The translations under genes were made by a program, and so were the position numbers. From the NCBI GenBank assembly GCA_900766005.1, contig CAAFTU010000023.1, positions 48,646 to 112,645 of the forward strand: a DNA stretch of 64,000 nt, written 5' to 3'. Below the pieces are notes generated by a model. The model saw only the letters and a list, made by a program, of their open reading frames with translations. It was not told where the DNA came from and made no database searches. Every line of letters starts with the position of its first letter. Position 1 is the stretch's first letter. Below, piece by piece: positions 24,181 to 33,526 of the stretch. Origin of the DNA: an uncultured Bacteroides sp. Its GTDB lineage: Bacteria > Bacteroidota > Bacteroidia > Bacteroidales > Bacteroidaceae.

Positions 24181-26172
24181 ATGAAAACGAATCTCAGTTC
24201 ACAAATCTGTCTGAACCGGGTATCCCCGAAATACTACAGACCGGAAAACGCGTTTGAGAAATCTGTTCTCACGAGACTGGAGAAAATTCCTACTGAAATC
24301 TACGAATCAGTGGAAGAAGGTGCCAACTACATCGCCTGTGAAATAGCTCAAAACATCCGCGAAAAACAAAAGGCTGGACGTTTTTGCGTATTGGCTTTGC
24401 CGGGCGGCGACTCGCCCAAGCATGTGTACAACGAACTGATCCGCATGCACAAGGAAGACGGACTGAGTTTCCGCAACGTTGTCGTATTTAATATGTACGA
24501 ATATTACCCGCTGGCTCCGGAAGCTGTAAACAGCAACTTCAATGCCTTGAAGAGCATGTTTCTGGACCATGTGGATATCGACAAACAGAATATTTTCTCT
24601 CCTGACGGCAGCATTGCCAAAGATACGATTTTTGAGTATTGCCGTCTGTATGAGCAACGCATTGAAAGCTTCGGCGGTATTGACATCGCGCTGTTGGGCA
24701 TTGGCCGTGTAGGTAACATCGCCTTCAACGAACCGGGCTCACGCTTTAACTCTACCACCCGCCTGATTTTACTGGACAATGCTTCCCGCAACGAAGCAGC
24801 CAAGACGTTCGGTTCGCTGGACAGCACTCCGGTAAGCTCTATCACAATGGGGGTAGCTACTATCCTTGCTGCCAAGAAGGTGTACCTACTGGCATGGGGC
24901 GAAAGCAAATCGGCCATTATCAAGGAATGTGTGGAAGGAGCTATCTCGGATACCATCCCGGCTTCTTACCTGCAGACACACAACAACGCTCACGTGGCGC
25001 TGGACCTCTCTGCAGCCATGAACCTCACCCGCATCCAACGCCCGTGGCTGGTAACTTCCTGTGAATGGAACGACAAGCTGATTCGCAGTGCCATCGTTTG
25101 GCTGTGTCAGCTCACCGGAAAACCGATCCTGAAACTGACCAACAAGGACTACAACGAAAATGGCTTGAGCGAACTGCTGGCTCTGTATGGTTCTGCTTAT
25201 AATGTAAACATCAAAATATTCAACGATTTACAGCACACTATCACCGGATGGCCAGGCGGAAAACCGAATGCAGATGATACCTATCGTCCAGAACGTGCCA
25301 ATCCGTTCCCCAAGCGCGTGGTGATTTTTTCTCCGCACCCCGATGATGACGTGATTTCCATGGGTGGCACGCTTCGCCGACTGGTGGAACAGGGACACGA
25401 AGTTCACGTGGCTTACGAAACATCGGGCAACATTGCCGTGGGTGATGAAGAAGTGGTGCGCTTCCTGCATTTCATCAACGGATTCAACCAGCTCTTCAAT
25501 AACAGCGAAGACCAGGTGATCAGTGAAAAATACAGCCAGATACGCTCTTTCCTGAAAAACAAGAAAGACGGGGACATGGATACTCGCGACATCCTGACAA
25601 TCAAGGGACTTATTCGACGCGGAGAAGCACGTACAGCTTGTACGTACAACAACATTCCGCTGAACCGCTGCCACTTCCTCGACCTTCCGTTCTACGAAAC
25701 AGGTAAGATTGAAAAGAATCCGATCAGCGAAGCCGATGTGGAAATTGTGCGCAATCTGCTCCGGGAAGTGAAGCCGCACCAGATTTTCGTAGCCGGCGAC
25801 TTGGCCGACCCGCACGGTACGCACCGGGTTTGTACGGACGCTGTGTTTGCAGCCGTGGACCTGGAAAAAGAAGAAGGAGCCGAATGGCTACAAGACTGCC
25901 GCATCTGGATGTACCGTGGTGCTTGGGCAGAATGGGAAATTGAAAACATCGAAATGGCAGTTCCTATCAGTCCGGAAGAGCTCCGTGCAAAACGCAATTC
26001 CATCCTGAAACATCAGTCGCAGATGGAAAGTGCACCGTTCCTGGGCAACGACGAACGCCTGTTCTGGCAACGCAGCGAAGACCGCAACCGTGCTACAGCC
26101 AATCTGTACGACCAGTTAGGACTGGCTTCCTACGAAGCAATGGAAGCGTTTGTGGAATATGTTCCGCTTTAA
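24181..26172 (+). CDS. NagB-like domain fused to PIG-L deacetylase
   Basis: A 663-residue two-domain protein. Residues ~40-290 resemble glucosamine-6-phosphate deaminase; residues ~375-660 are a PIG-L/LmbE-type zinc N-deacetylase with SPHPDDDVI (HPDDD at 386-390) and DPHGTH (543-548). Such proteins are usually labelled NagB. However, the three deaminase catalytic positions are altered: FNMDEY is FNMYEY (Tyr 106), and GNDGHIAFNEP is GRVGNIAFNEP (Val 177, Asn 179); only Glu 184 remains. The PIG-L domain looks intact. The real activity may therefore be deacetylation of an amino-sugar substrate, with the NagB-like part binding sugar phosphate. This is inference. Two small genes follow in the same direction. 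Confidence 0.85.
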   Translation: MKTNLSSQICLNRVSPKYYRPENAFEKSVLTRLEKIPTEIYESVEEGANYIACEIAQNIREKQKAGRFCVLALPGGDSPKHVYNELIRMHKEDGLSFRNVVVFNMYEYYPLAPEAVNSNFNALKSMFLDHVDIDKQNIFSPDGSIAKDTIFEYCRLYEQRIESFGGIDIALLGIGRVGNIAFNEPGSRFNSTTRLILLDNASRNEAAKTFGSLDSTPVSSITMGVATILAAKKVYLLAWGESKSAIIKECVEGAISDTIPASYLQTHNNAHVALDLSAAMNLTRIQRPWLVTSCEWNDKLIRSAIVWLCQLTGKPILKLTNKDYNENGLSELLALYGSAYNVNIKIFNDLQHTITGWPGGKPNADDTYRPERANPFPKRVVIFSPHPDDDVISMGGTLRRLVEQGHEVHVAYETSGNIAVGDEEVVRFLHFINGFNQLFNNSEDQVISEKYSQIRSFLKNKKDGDMDTRDILTIKGLIRRGEARTACTYNNIPLNRCHFLDLPFYETGKIEKNPISEADVEIVRNLLREVKPHQIFVAGDLADPHGTHRVCTDAVFAAVDLEKEEGAEWLQDCRIWMYRGAWAEWEIENIEMAVPISPEELRAKRNSILKHQSQMESAPFLGNDERLFWQRSEDRNRATANLYDQLGLASYEAMEAFVEYVPL

Positions 26173-26198
26173 AAACAGTATACTGTAATAACCTGTAA

Positions 26199-26531
26199 AT
26201 GAACAACACTATGTATACGATACAAGCAAATCCGAGTGGTACACGCAGCATTGAAGTATCTACCGAAAACTTGCGTACAATTGAGAAATATGCTTTGTTC
26301 CGCCATCTCATCGACAGCAACGGCATTGTGGATGAAAGCGTATTGGACAAGCTGAAACTGAACATCCGTTCGCTGATTGCCAGTCAGGAAGAAGACAGCA
26401 AAGATCTGCTCGACCTCTGCATTGACGTGATTTATCATAACAACATGAAAGCATTCGGACTGCAGCAGCTCATCAAGCTGTATCTGACGTGGCTCCCCAG
26501 CCATCCTGCTGAAGAGGAGGAAGGAGCATGA
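26199..26531 (+). CDS. Unknown small protein downstream of the NagB-like gene
   Basis: A 110-residue acidic protein, mostly helical in its second half (LLDLCIDVIYHNNMKAFGLQQLIKLYLTW). I do not recognise a family. It starts 26 bp after the NagB-like fusion and overlaps the next gene by 4 bp (ATGA), so the three are probably one operon with coupled translation of the last two. The tail is glutamate-rich (EEEEGA). Confidence 0.7.
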   Translation: MNNTMYTIQANPSGTRSIEVSTENLRTIEKYALFRHLIDSNGIVDESVLDKLKLNIRSLIASQEEDSKDLLDLCIDVIYHNNMKAFGLQQLIKLYLTWLPSHPAEEEEGA

Positions 26532-26743
26532 TTACTGTAGATACTTGCGGAACAACGGCATACAGTCCGTTAATCCCCGCAATGAAAGCACTGTTTGAGG
26601 CACCTCCCGGAGAAACCGTGGAAATCATCATGAACCAGGCGGATGCTTTTCAGGATTTAAAGGAATATCTCGCTGAACAGGGAATCGGTTTCCGGGAAAT
26701 CTACGGCCGAGAACGAATGACTTTGGAGTTCTGCAAAAAATAA
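26528..26743 (+). CDS. TusA/SirA-fold small protein lacking the usual cysteine
   Basis: A 71-residue protein with the TusA-like beta-alpha-beta-alpha-beta plan: VDTCGTTAYSPLIPAMKAL, then PGETVEIIMNQADAFQDLKEYLAEQG, then FREIYGRERMTLEF. In TusA the strand-helix junction is CPxP with a persulfide-carrying Cys; here it reads YSPL and the only nearby cysteine is at residue 7. Classic sulfur-relay chemistry is therefore doubtful. It overlaps the preceding gene by 4 bp and is followed by a 13-bp inverted repeat. Confidence 0.65.
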   Translation: MITVDTCGTTAYSPLIPAMKALFEAPPGETVEIIMNQADAFQDLKEYLAEQGIGFREIYGRERMTLEFCKK

Positions 26744-26749
26744 TACAGG

Positions 26750-26784
26750 AATATGCCAATGTGCCGATGGTACATTGGCATATT
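26750..26784. repeat. Perfect 13-bp inverted repeat ahead of ygiQ
   Basis: AATATGCCAATGT and ACATTGGCATATT flank a 9-nt loop and end 6 bp before the ygiQ -7 box. It may end the NagB-like operon, act as an operator, or both. There is no T tract. Confidence 0.75.
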
Positions 26785-26790
26785 ATTTAT

Positions 26791-26798
26791 TACCTTTG
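26791..26798 (+). promoter_or_regulatory. Bacteroides -7 box for ygiQ, almost touching the start codon
   Basis: TACCTTTG ends only 4 bp before the ATG at 26803, which predicts a leaderless or near-leaderless message. Confidence 0.55.
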
Positions 26799-26802
26799 CA
26801 GC

Positions 26803-28758
26803 ATGAAAGATTATCGATTGACAGACTGGTTACCCACCACCAAGAAAGAAGTGGAACTGCGCGGATGGAACGATTTGGATGTGATCCTCTTCAGTGCAGA
26901 TGCTTATGTAGACCACCCCTCCTTTGGCGCTGCCGTCATTGGCCGCATTCTCGAAGCTGAGGGACTGAAAATTGCCATCGTGCCTCAACCGAACTGGCGC
27001 GATGACCTGCGTGACTTTAAAAAGCTGGGGCGTCCCCGTCTGTTTTTCGGAATTTCAGGCGGATGCATGGACTCTATGGTCAATAAATACACCGCCAACA
27101 AACGGCTGCGCAGTGAAGATGCGTATACGCCGGACGGAAGACCGGATATGCGCCCGGACTACCCGTCTATCGTTTATTCCCAGATTCTTAAAAAACTGTA
27201 TCCGGATGCCCCTGTAATCCTGGGCGGCATTGAGGCGAGTATGCGGCGACTGACGCATTATGACTACTGGCAAGACAAACTGCAGAAGAGCATTTTGTGT
27301 GACAGCGGAGCCGATTTGCTCATCTACGGAATGGGTGAAAAGCCGATGGTGGAACTCACACGCAAGCTGCAAGGGGTGGTGCCAACAGAAGAAAGATGTG
27401 CCACAGTAAACGACTTGCAGACCATCCTCCACACCATTCCGCAAACGGCCTACGCATGCCGCAAGTCGGAATGGGAGACTGAAGAAGGGGATATTCTACT
27501 CTACTCTCATGAAGAATGTCTGGCTGACAAGCGGAAACAGGCCGGCAACTTCAGACACATTGAGGAAGAATCGAATAAATATGCTGCTTCCCGGATAGCG
27601 CAAACAGTAGACAATAAAGTGATTGTGGTCAATCCACCCTACCCGCCCATGACACAGGAGGAACTGGACCATTCGTTTGATTTGCCTTACACACGGATGC
27701 CCCATCCGAAATACAAAGGCAAACGGATTCCGGCCTACGACATGATTAAGTTTTCCATCAACATTCACCGCGGCTGTTTCGGCGGCTGTGCTTTTTGCAC
27801 CATTTCGGCACATCAGGGCAAATTCATCGTGAGCCGCAGCAAAGAGTCGATTCTCAAAGAAGTGAAACAGGTGATACAAATGCCCGACTTCAAAGGCTAT
27901 CTCAGCGACTTGGGAGGACCGTCGGCCAATATGTATCAGATGAAAGGAAAAAACGACGCCCTCTGCAAGAAATGCAAACGACCGTCGTGCATACATCCCA
28001 AAGTATGTCCGAACCTGAACACAGACCACCGGCCTTTGCTGGATATTTACCATGCCGTTGATGCACTTCCCGGCATTAAAAAATCCTTCATAGGCAGCGG
28101 AGTGCGTTACGACCTGCTGCTCCACCAGAGTCCGGATGCGGAAATCAACCGCAGTACGGCGGAATATACCTACGAACTAATTACGAAGCATGTCAGCGGC
28201 CGACTGAAAGTGGCACCGGAGCATACCAGCGACCGGGTGCTGGCAGTCATGCGCAAACCGCCCTTCGAGCAGTTTGAAAGGTTCAAGAAGATATTCGACC
28301 GCATCAACCGGGAAGAAAACCTGCGACAGCAACTGATTCCGTATTTCATTTCTTCCCACCCGGGATGCAAGGAAGAAGACATGGCTGAACTGGCTGTCAT
28401 TACCAAGCAGCTTGATTTCCATCTGGAACAGGTACAGGATTTTACTCCTACCCCCATGACTGTATCAACCGAAGCCTGGTATACGGGCTTTCATCCATAC
28501 ACGCTGGAACCTGTATTCAGTGCCAAGACACAACGGGAAAAACTGGCCCAGCGGCAATTCTTCTTTTGGTACAAACCGGAAGAGCGAAGAAACATCATTC
28601 AAGAGCTGCGCCGCATCGGACGCCCTGATTTGGCGGATAAACTGTATGGAAACGGAAACGGGAATCCGGGGCAATACCACACCGGCAATAAAGAGCAAGC
28701 AGCACGAAGCCGCAAGCAAACAGAGCGCAGGCGTAAACCGACCGGCTACAGGAAATAA
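26803..28758 (+). CDS. ygiQ: YgiQ-family radical SAM protein
   Basis: A 651-residue radical S-adenosylmethionine protein. The iron-sulfur motif CxxxCxxC is at C325, C329 and C332 (RGCFGGCAFC). The N-terminal ~300 residues form a B12-binding-like/UPF0313 region (LILGGIEASMRRLTHYDYW). A second cysteine cluster is in CKKCKRPSCIHPKVC, probably a metal site. YgiQ proteins are conserved but their substrate is not firmly known. The C-terminal ~50 residues are basic and low in complexity (KEQAARSRKQTERRRKP). The ATG at 26803 follows a -7 box directly; the upstream frame to 26761 lies inside the inverted repeat and is not used. Confidence 0.9.
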   Translation: MKDYRLTDWLPTTKKEVELRGWNDLDVILFSADAYVDHPSFGAAVIGRILEAEGLKIAIVPQPNWRDDLRDFKKLGRPRLFFGISGGCMDSMVNKYTANKRLRSEDAYTPDGRPDMRPDYPSIVYSQILKKLYPDAPVILGGIEASMRRLTHYDYWQDKLQKSILCDSGADLLIYGMGEKPMVELTRKLQGVVPTEERCATVNDLQTILHTIPQTAYACRKSEWETEEGDILLYSHEECLADKRKQAGNFRHIEEESNKYAASRIAQTVDNKVIVVNPPYPPMTQEELDHSFDLPYTRMPHPKYKGKRIPAYDMIKFSINIHRGCFGGCAFCTISAHQGKFIVSRSKESILKEVKQVIQMPDFKGYLSDLGGPSANMYQMKGKNDALCKKCKRPSCIHPKVCPNLNTDHRPLLDIYHAVDALPGIKKSFIGSGVRYDLLLHQSPDAEINRSTAEYTYELITKHVSGRLKVAPEHTSDRVLAVMRKPPFEQFERFKKIFDRINREENLRQQLIPYFISSHPGCKEEDMAELAVITKQLDFHLEQVQDFTPTPMTVSTEAWYTGFHPYTLEPVFSAKTQREKLAQRQFFFWYKPEERRNIIQELRRIGRPDLADKLYGNGNGNPGQYHTGNKEQAARSRKQTERRRKPTGYRK

Positions 28759-28760
28759 CT

Positions 28761-28779
28761 CCCGTTGCCCAAAAACGGG
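28761..28779. repeat. Small hairpin between convergent ygiQ and DUF5686 genes
   Basis: CCCGTT / AACGGG with a 7-nt loop and no T tract. A weak terminator at best. Confidence 0.35.
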
Positions 28780-28836
28780 AAGGGAATAATACAGTCTGCC
28801 GTAAGAAAGCAGCGGCTGTCAGCCTGCAAGGCAACT

Positions 28837-31044
28837 TTAACGGTTGAACAGCTCGAAGGTAAACTTACAGCCGACGCCCCCAAATTTCCAGTTCTCGCTG
28901 CTGACAAAGACACCGAAATCAAAAATATGCGTACCGATGCCATACCCCACTTCCATATAAGGCTGCAAGTGGGGCATGCACAGGGCGCTTACATATATAC
29001 GCTCATTCTGCACATAACGGGTGTGCTTCATCAGATGACGAAGCAGCAGGAAGGGGGCTTCATAGGTGAAATGCCCGCGTACATACCGCCGTGAAGAGTT
29101 ATACCACCGGCCGTCGAGCACCTGAAAGACACCGCCAATCTCATCGTTCCACCCCACAGGCAGATTGTGACGGGAAAAATTCGCAAAGTCCACAAAATAC
29201 AACTCGTCCTGATTGGTAAACATGCCAAATCCAAAACGATAGAAAATCGTACGCATGAGCCCCATACGGATGCGATGCTGGTAGTCAAATTCAACCCGTT
29301 CATACTGTCCGGTACTGTTGAACACCCCCTTAAGTCCCCGTTCATAATCCACCGAGAACGTGGGATACACCGAACGAAGGTTAATCTTCCGCTTCCCATT
29401 CATATAATAATACAATCCCGGAGTCCATTCCACCCGGATTCGGGGAGCAAAACTGATATATTTGTTTCTGAACTTCTCCATGAACTCCGGCGGAGGCATC
29501 GGATAGTCGCCAGTGATGACAAAACGAGAGGGTTTGACTGCAGTACGCTTATGGGCAGAGAAACCCAGCCCGATCTCCAAGCCGTTAGCCACCTCAATCG
29601 TGTGCTGGAAATTAAAATACAAGTCCTTGAAGTATTCCAAATGAATCAGATCGAAATTGAATATACTATCCGGCATCGATTTCAGCTCATCCAGCACCTT
29701 ACTGCTGTAGATGCGGTTACCATTTCCCACATTCAGACGGAAGAAGGCACGTTTCTCCGGCAAATACTCAAAATCGGCATTCACCGCCCAATAAAATTCC
29801 TTGCGCTTGAAATTGTATCCCAAACGAGGCACAATACGAAGCAGCTTATCACCACGAAATAAACGGTTGTAGCGAAAATCCTGCCGGTAAGACAGCCCGT
29901 TGCTTCCGCTGTAGCTGAACAGAAGCGGGTTGATAAAAGGAGAAAAGCGGACACTCCCCACATTGGCTACGTTGAACTTATAATCCTCCAGCATCAGATC
30001 GCCCATAGTTCCCCAAAACACCTTGCTCTTCGACGGCTTATGAAGCGAAGCCGTATCCTTCCGGAGCGCGTTGTCACGATAAAGTTGCTTCTCCTGCTCG
30101 TTCAGCGGAATAGGGCGCAGAATAGCAAAAGTAGACGCATCCGTTTTATAAGCATTTGTATCACATTGCAAAGAAAACGACTCAGACAGGTTATACTTCT
30201 TCTTTTCAATTTTACGCACCCGCTGCTCTTTCAGCTCAATCGATTTATACTCCAGCGAAGCAGTATAGTTACCTCCTACCCGATTGCCCAAGAAATTGAA
30301 AAGAGCTTCCACATCGTAGCGCGTAGGCAGAAACTCATCCTTATCACCCACTTCTCCCATCCGGATCCAGCAAGTAAAAGTGATCAGTTCCGAGCGTCCG
30401 GAAAAACGTATTTCACGCACACTCCACACATTGCTGCTCACCACCATATACCCGCCCACAAGCTGGTCACTCTTGGTGCGCGGAATAAAACGGATGCGAT
30501 AATCCAGGTTGTTCGGTTTACCCAAAACACTATCCACCTGATACCGGTAATACTTGTGCGCATTTTTGGCCAACGGAGAAAGCAGACGCTCCTCGTTGAG
30601 CAAAGAGGAAGAATAGATATTCACATTGAAATACTCAAGCAGGCCGGGCAATCCCCGGTTGCCGCGCACTGTGCCCTGAGAAGCCTTCACCTTCTGGTCG
30701 TAGATATTGGGAGCCGTATAGTGCAAGTCGCTGTACGTTTCAAGCAAATATTCCTTCACCCCTTTCTGCAAACGGAACATCGCAGGCACGTAACGGAGAA
30801 TAAAATTCTTTTTCTGTATATCCATCCGCCCCTTGATATAGAGGTTGGCCCTGTAATCGGCCACAATGGTTTCATACAGCGGGGCAAATGTCATCACCCT
30901 TTCGATAATGGAATCAGCCGAAATCTGCTGCTGCGTATAAGGATTCAGGATATAGTTATCAGCTGTTACTCTTGATGAGAAAGAGAACAAGCTGCACAAA
31001 CACACAAACCATATCTTATATTTCAATCGCACTTCCATCTTCAA
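28837..31044 (-). CDS. DUF5686 outer-membrane protein
   Basis: A 735-residue exported protein. A signal peptide (FVCLCSLFSFSSRVTA) is followed by a soluble N-terminal region and a long C-terminal part of alternating strands rich in Tyr/Phe (LYFNFQHTIEVANGLEIGLGF, FTYEAPFLLLRHL), ending FELFNR with the terminal aromatic region typical of beta-barrels. This matches DUF5686, a Bacteroidetes family often with an N-terminal carboxypeptidase-like regulatory domain, which is absent here. Function unknown, probably in the outer membrane. M1 or M3 (31038) may be the start. The -7 box is at 31056-31063. Confidence 0.85.
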   Translation of the reverse strand: MKMEVRLKYKIWFVCLCSLFSFSSRVTADNYILNPYTQQQISADSIIERVMTFAPLYETIVADYRANLYIKGRMDIQKKNFILRYVPAMFRLQKGVKEYLLETYSDLHYTAPNIYDQKVKASQGTVRGNRGLPGLLEYFNVNIYSSSLLNEERLLSPLAKNAHKYYRYQVDSVLGKPNNLDYRIRFIPRTKSDQLVGGYMVVSSNVWSVREIRFSGRSELITFTCWIRMGEVGDKDEFLPTRYDVEALFNFLGNRVGGNYTASLEYKSIELKEQRVRKIEKKKYNLSESFSLQCDTNAYKTDASTFAILRPIPLNEQEKQLYRDNALRKDTASLHKPSKSKVFWGTMGDLMLEDYKFNVANVGSVRFSPFINPLLFSYSGSNGLSYRQDFRYNRLFRGDKLLRIVPRLGYNFKRKEFYWAVNADFEYLPEKRAFFRLNVGNGNRIYSSKVLDELKSMPDSIFNFDLIHLEYFKDLYFNFQHTIEVANGLEIGLGFSAHKRTAVKPSRFVITGDYPMPPPEFMEKFRNKYISFAPRIRVEWTPGLYYYMNGKRKINLRSVYPTFSVDYERGLKGVFNSTGQYERVEFDYQHRIRMGLMRTIFYRFGFGMFTNQDELYFVDFANFSRHNLPVGWNDEIGGVFQVLDGRWYNSSRRYVRGHFTYEAPFLLLRHLMKHTRYVQNERIYVSALCMPHLQPYMEVGYGIGTHIFDFGVFVSSENWKFGGVGCKFTFELFNR

Positions 31045-31055
31045 TAAACAGGTGG

Positions 31056-31063
31056 CAAATATA
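31056..31063 (-). promoter_or_regulatory. Bacteroides -7 box for the DUF5686 gene
   Basis: Minus-strand TATATTTG, 11 bp before the first ATG and 17 bp before the second. Confidence 0.5.
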
Positions 31064-31244
31064 AAAAAGAATCCCGAAACCCAAGCGACATGGACGACTT
31101 AAAATGAATAAAAAGAAGATGTAGGAAGGCTCACAGCTACTTTCAGACAGAATGTGAAAAGAACACTTTTCATTTATGTATCAATAAAAGGGAACTCACT
31201 TCCTCCAAGAAAAAACACCACGCCGGAAAAAAATTATAAATTTT

Positions 31245-31278
31245 TGAAATTACCCCCTAAAAATAAGGGGTAATTTCA
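31245..31278. promoter_or_regulatory. Perfect 12-bp inverted repeat, candidate operator for glnN
   Basis: TGAAATTACCCC and GGGGTAATTTCA flank 10 nt and lie 11 bp upstream of the glnN -7 box, a typical position for an activator or repressor site. Confidence 0.6.
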
Positions 31279-31289
31279 GAAAAAACACC

Positions 31290-31297
31290 TAATTTTG
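31290..31297 (+). promoter_or_regulatory. Bacteroides -7 box for glnN
   Basis: TAATTTTG fits TAnnTTTG and lies 29 bp before the ATG. Confidence 0.6.
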
Positions 31298-31326
31298 CGC
31301 CATAAACCTATAAAAACAGACCATCT

Positions 31327-33516
31327 ATGTCTAAAATGAGATTTTTTGCTCTACAAGAGCTTTCCAACCGAAAGCCTTTGGAAGTAACAGTTCCTTCCAA
31401 CAAGCTCTCAGATTATTATGGCAGTCACGTATTCGACCGCAAGAAGATGCAGGAGTATCTTCCCAAAGAAGCCTACAAGGCCGTAACCGAAGCGATTGAA
31501 AAAGGGGCTCCCATCAGCCGCGATGTGGCAGACCTCGTTGCCAACGGAATGAGAAGTTGGGCTAAGTCATTGAACGTAACCCATTACACCCACTGGTTTC
31601 AGCCGCTTACAGACGGTACTGCCGAAAAACATGACGGCTTCATCGAATTTGGTGAAGACGGAGGCATCATTGAACGCTTCTCAGGGAAAGTACTGATTCA
31701 GCAAGAACCGGACGCTTCTTCATTTCCGAACGGAGGAATCCGCAACACATTCGAAGCGAGAGGCTACACAGCATGGGATGTTTCTTCACCGGCTTTTGTG
31801 GTAGACACCACTTTGTGTATCCCTACCATTTTCATTTCCTACACAGGAGAAGCACTAGACTATAAGACACCGCTGCTCAAGGCACTGGCTGCAGTAGACA
31901 AAGCTGCAACAGAAGTCTGCCAGCTGTTTGACAAGAATATCACTCGCGTATACACCAATTTGGGCTGGGAACAGGAATACTTTTTGGTAGACTCTTCCCT
32001 GTATAATGCACGCCCCGACCTCTGCCTCACCGGCCGCACGCTGATGGGACACTCATCGGCCAAGGACCAGCAGCTCGAGGACCACTATTTCGGTTCTATT
32101 CCTCCACGTGTTACTGCCTTCATGAAGGAACTTGAGATTGAATGTCACAAACTGGGCATACCTGTAAAAACCCGCCACAATGAGGTAGCACCTAACCAGT
32201 TTGAGCTGGCACCGATCTTCGAAAACTGCAACCTGGCCAACGACCACAACCAGCTGGTGATGGATCTGATGAAACGCATTGCCCGCAAGCATCATTTCAA
32301 CGTGCTGCTGCACGAGAAGCCCTACAGCGGCGTCAACGGTTCAGGCAAGCACAATAACTGGTCGCTCTGCACAGATACGGGCATCAACTTGTTTGCTCCG
32401 GGCAAGAACCCGAAAGGCAACATGCTGTTCCTCACGTTCCTGGTAAACGTGCTGATGATGGTTTACAAGAACCAGAACCTGCTGCGTGCTTCCATCATGA
32501 GTGCGAGCAACAGTCACCGCTTGGGTGCCAACGAAGCACCACCGGCTATCCTCTCCTGCTTCCTCGGTTCACAGCTCTCGGCTACACTGGATGAAATTGT
32601 ACGCCAGGTAGGCAACGAGAAAATGACTCCGGAAGAAAAGACGACCTTGAAACTGGGTATCGGACGTATTCCTGAAATTCTGCTCGACACAACCGACCGC
32701 AACCGTACATCTCCTTTTGCCTTTACCGGCAACCGTTTTGAGTTCCGTGCTGCCGGCTCTTCATCCAACTGTGCCGCTGCCATGATTGCCATCAATGCAG
32801 CGATGGCCAACCAGCTCAATGAATTCCGTGCATCGGTAGAGAAACTCATGGAAGAAGGAGTGAACAAGGATGAGGCTATTTTCCGATTGTTAAAAGAAAC
32901 CATCATCGCTTCCGAACCGATTCGCTTTGAAGGCGACGGCTACTCTGAAGAATGGAGAAAGGAAGCCGAACGCCGCGGCCTGACCAACATCTGCCACGTT
33001 CCGGAAGCACTGATGCACTACGTAGACCACCAGTCGAAGGCGGTATTAATCGGTGAACGCATCTTCAACGAAACAGAGCTCAACAGCCGTCTGGAAGTAG
33101 AACTGGAGAAATACACCATGAAAGTGCAGATTGAAGGACGTGTGTTGGGTGACCTTGCCATCAACCACATCGTGCCTACAGCTGTAGCCTACCAAAACCG
33201 ACTGCTCGAAAATCTACGCGGGCTGAAAGAGATCTTCTCGCCCGAAGAATACGAAGTGCTGAGCGCCGACCGCAAAGAATTAATTCGTGAGATCTCGCAC
33301 CGGGTGACCTCAATCAAAATGCTGGTGCGTGAGATGACAGAGGCCAGAAAGGTAGCCAACCATCTTGATAACTATAAAGATAAGGCCTTTGCCTATGAAG
33401 AAAAGGTTCGTCCGTATCTGGATGAAATCCGCAACCACATCGACCATCTGGAAATGGAAGTAGACGACGAAATATGGCCATTACCTAAATACCGCGAACT
33501 ATTGTTCACCAAATAA
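31327..33516 (+). CDS. glnN: Glutamine synthetase type III (GlnN)
   Basis: A 729-residue type III glutamine synthetase, the long form first known from Bacteroides. It joins ammonia and glutamate to glutamine at the cost of ATP. Landmarks are MRFFALQELSNR at the start, the catalytic stretch KTRHNEVAPNQFELAPIFE, the ATP-region HEKPYSGVNGSGKHNNWSL, and FTGNRFEFRAAGSSSNCAA. The length is normal. A perfect inverted repeat upstream suggests tight regulation, plausibly by nitrogen. The next gene is a Crp/Fnr regulator, separated by a strong terminator and its own promoter. Confidence 0.96.
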   Translation: MSKMRFFALQELSNRKPLEVTVPSNKLSDYYGSHVFDRKKMQEYLPKEAYKAVTEAIEKGAPISRDVADLVANGMRSWAKSLNVTHYTHWFQPLTDGTAEKHDGFIEFGEDGGIIERFSGKVLIQQEPDASSFPNGGIRNTFEARGYTAWDVSSPAFVVDTTLCIPTIFISYTGEALDYKTPLLKALAAVDKAATEVCQLFDKNITRVYTNLGWEQEYFLVDSSLYNARPDLCLTGRTLMGHSSAKDQQLEDHYFGSIPPRVTAFMKELEIECHKLGIPVKTRHNEVAPNQFELAPIFENCNLANDHNQLVMDLMKRIARKHHFNVLLHEKPYSGVNGSGKHNNWSLCTDTGINLFAPGKNPKGNMLFLTFLVNVLMMVYKNQNLLRASIMSASNSHRLGANEAPPAILSCFLGSQLSATLDEIVRQVGNEKMTPEEKTTLKLGIGRIPEILLDTTDRNRTSPFAFTGNRFEFRAAGSSSNCAAAMIAINAAMANQLNEFRASVEKLMEEGVNKDEAIFRLLKETIIASEPIRFEGDGYSEEWRKEAERRGLTNICHVPEALMHYVDHQSKAVLIGERIFNETELNSRLEVELEKYTMKVQIEGRVLGDLAINHIVPTAVAYQNRLLENLRGLKEIFSPEEYEVLSADRKELIREISHRVTSIKMLVREMTEARKVANHLDNYKDKAFAYEEKVRPYLDEIRNHIDHLEMEVDDEIWPLPKYRELLFTK

Positions 33517-33526
33517 TATAAAAGAT

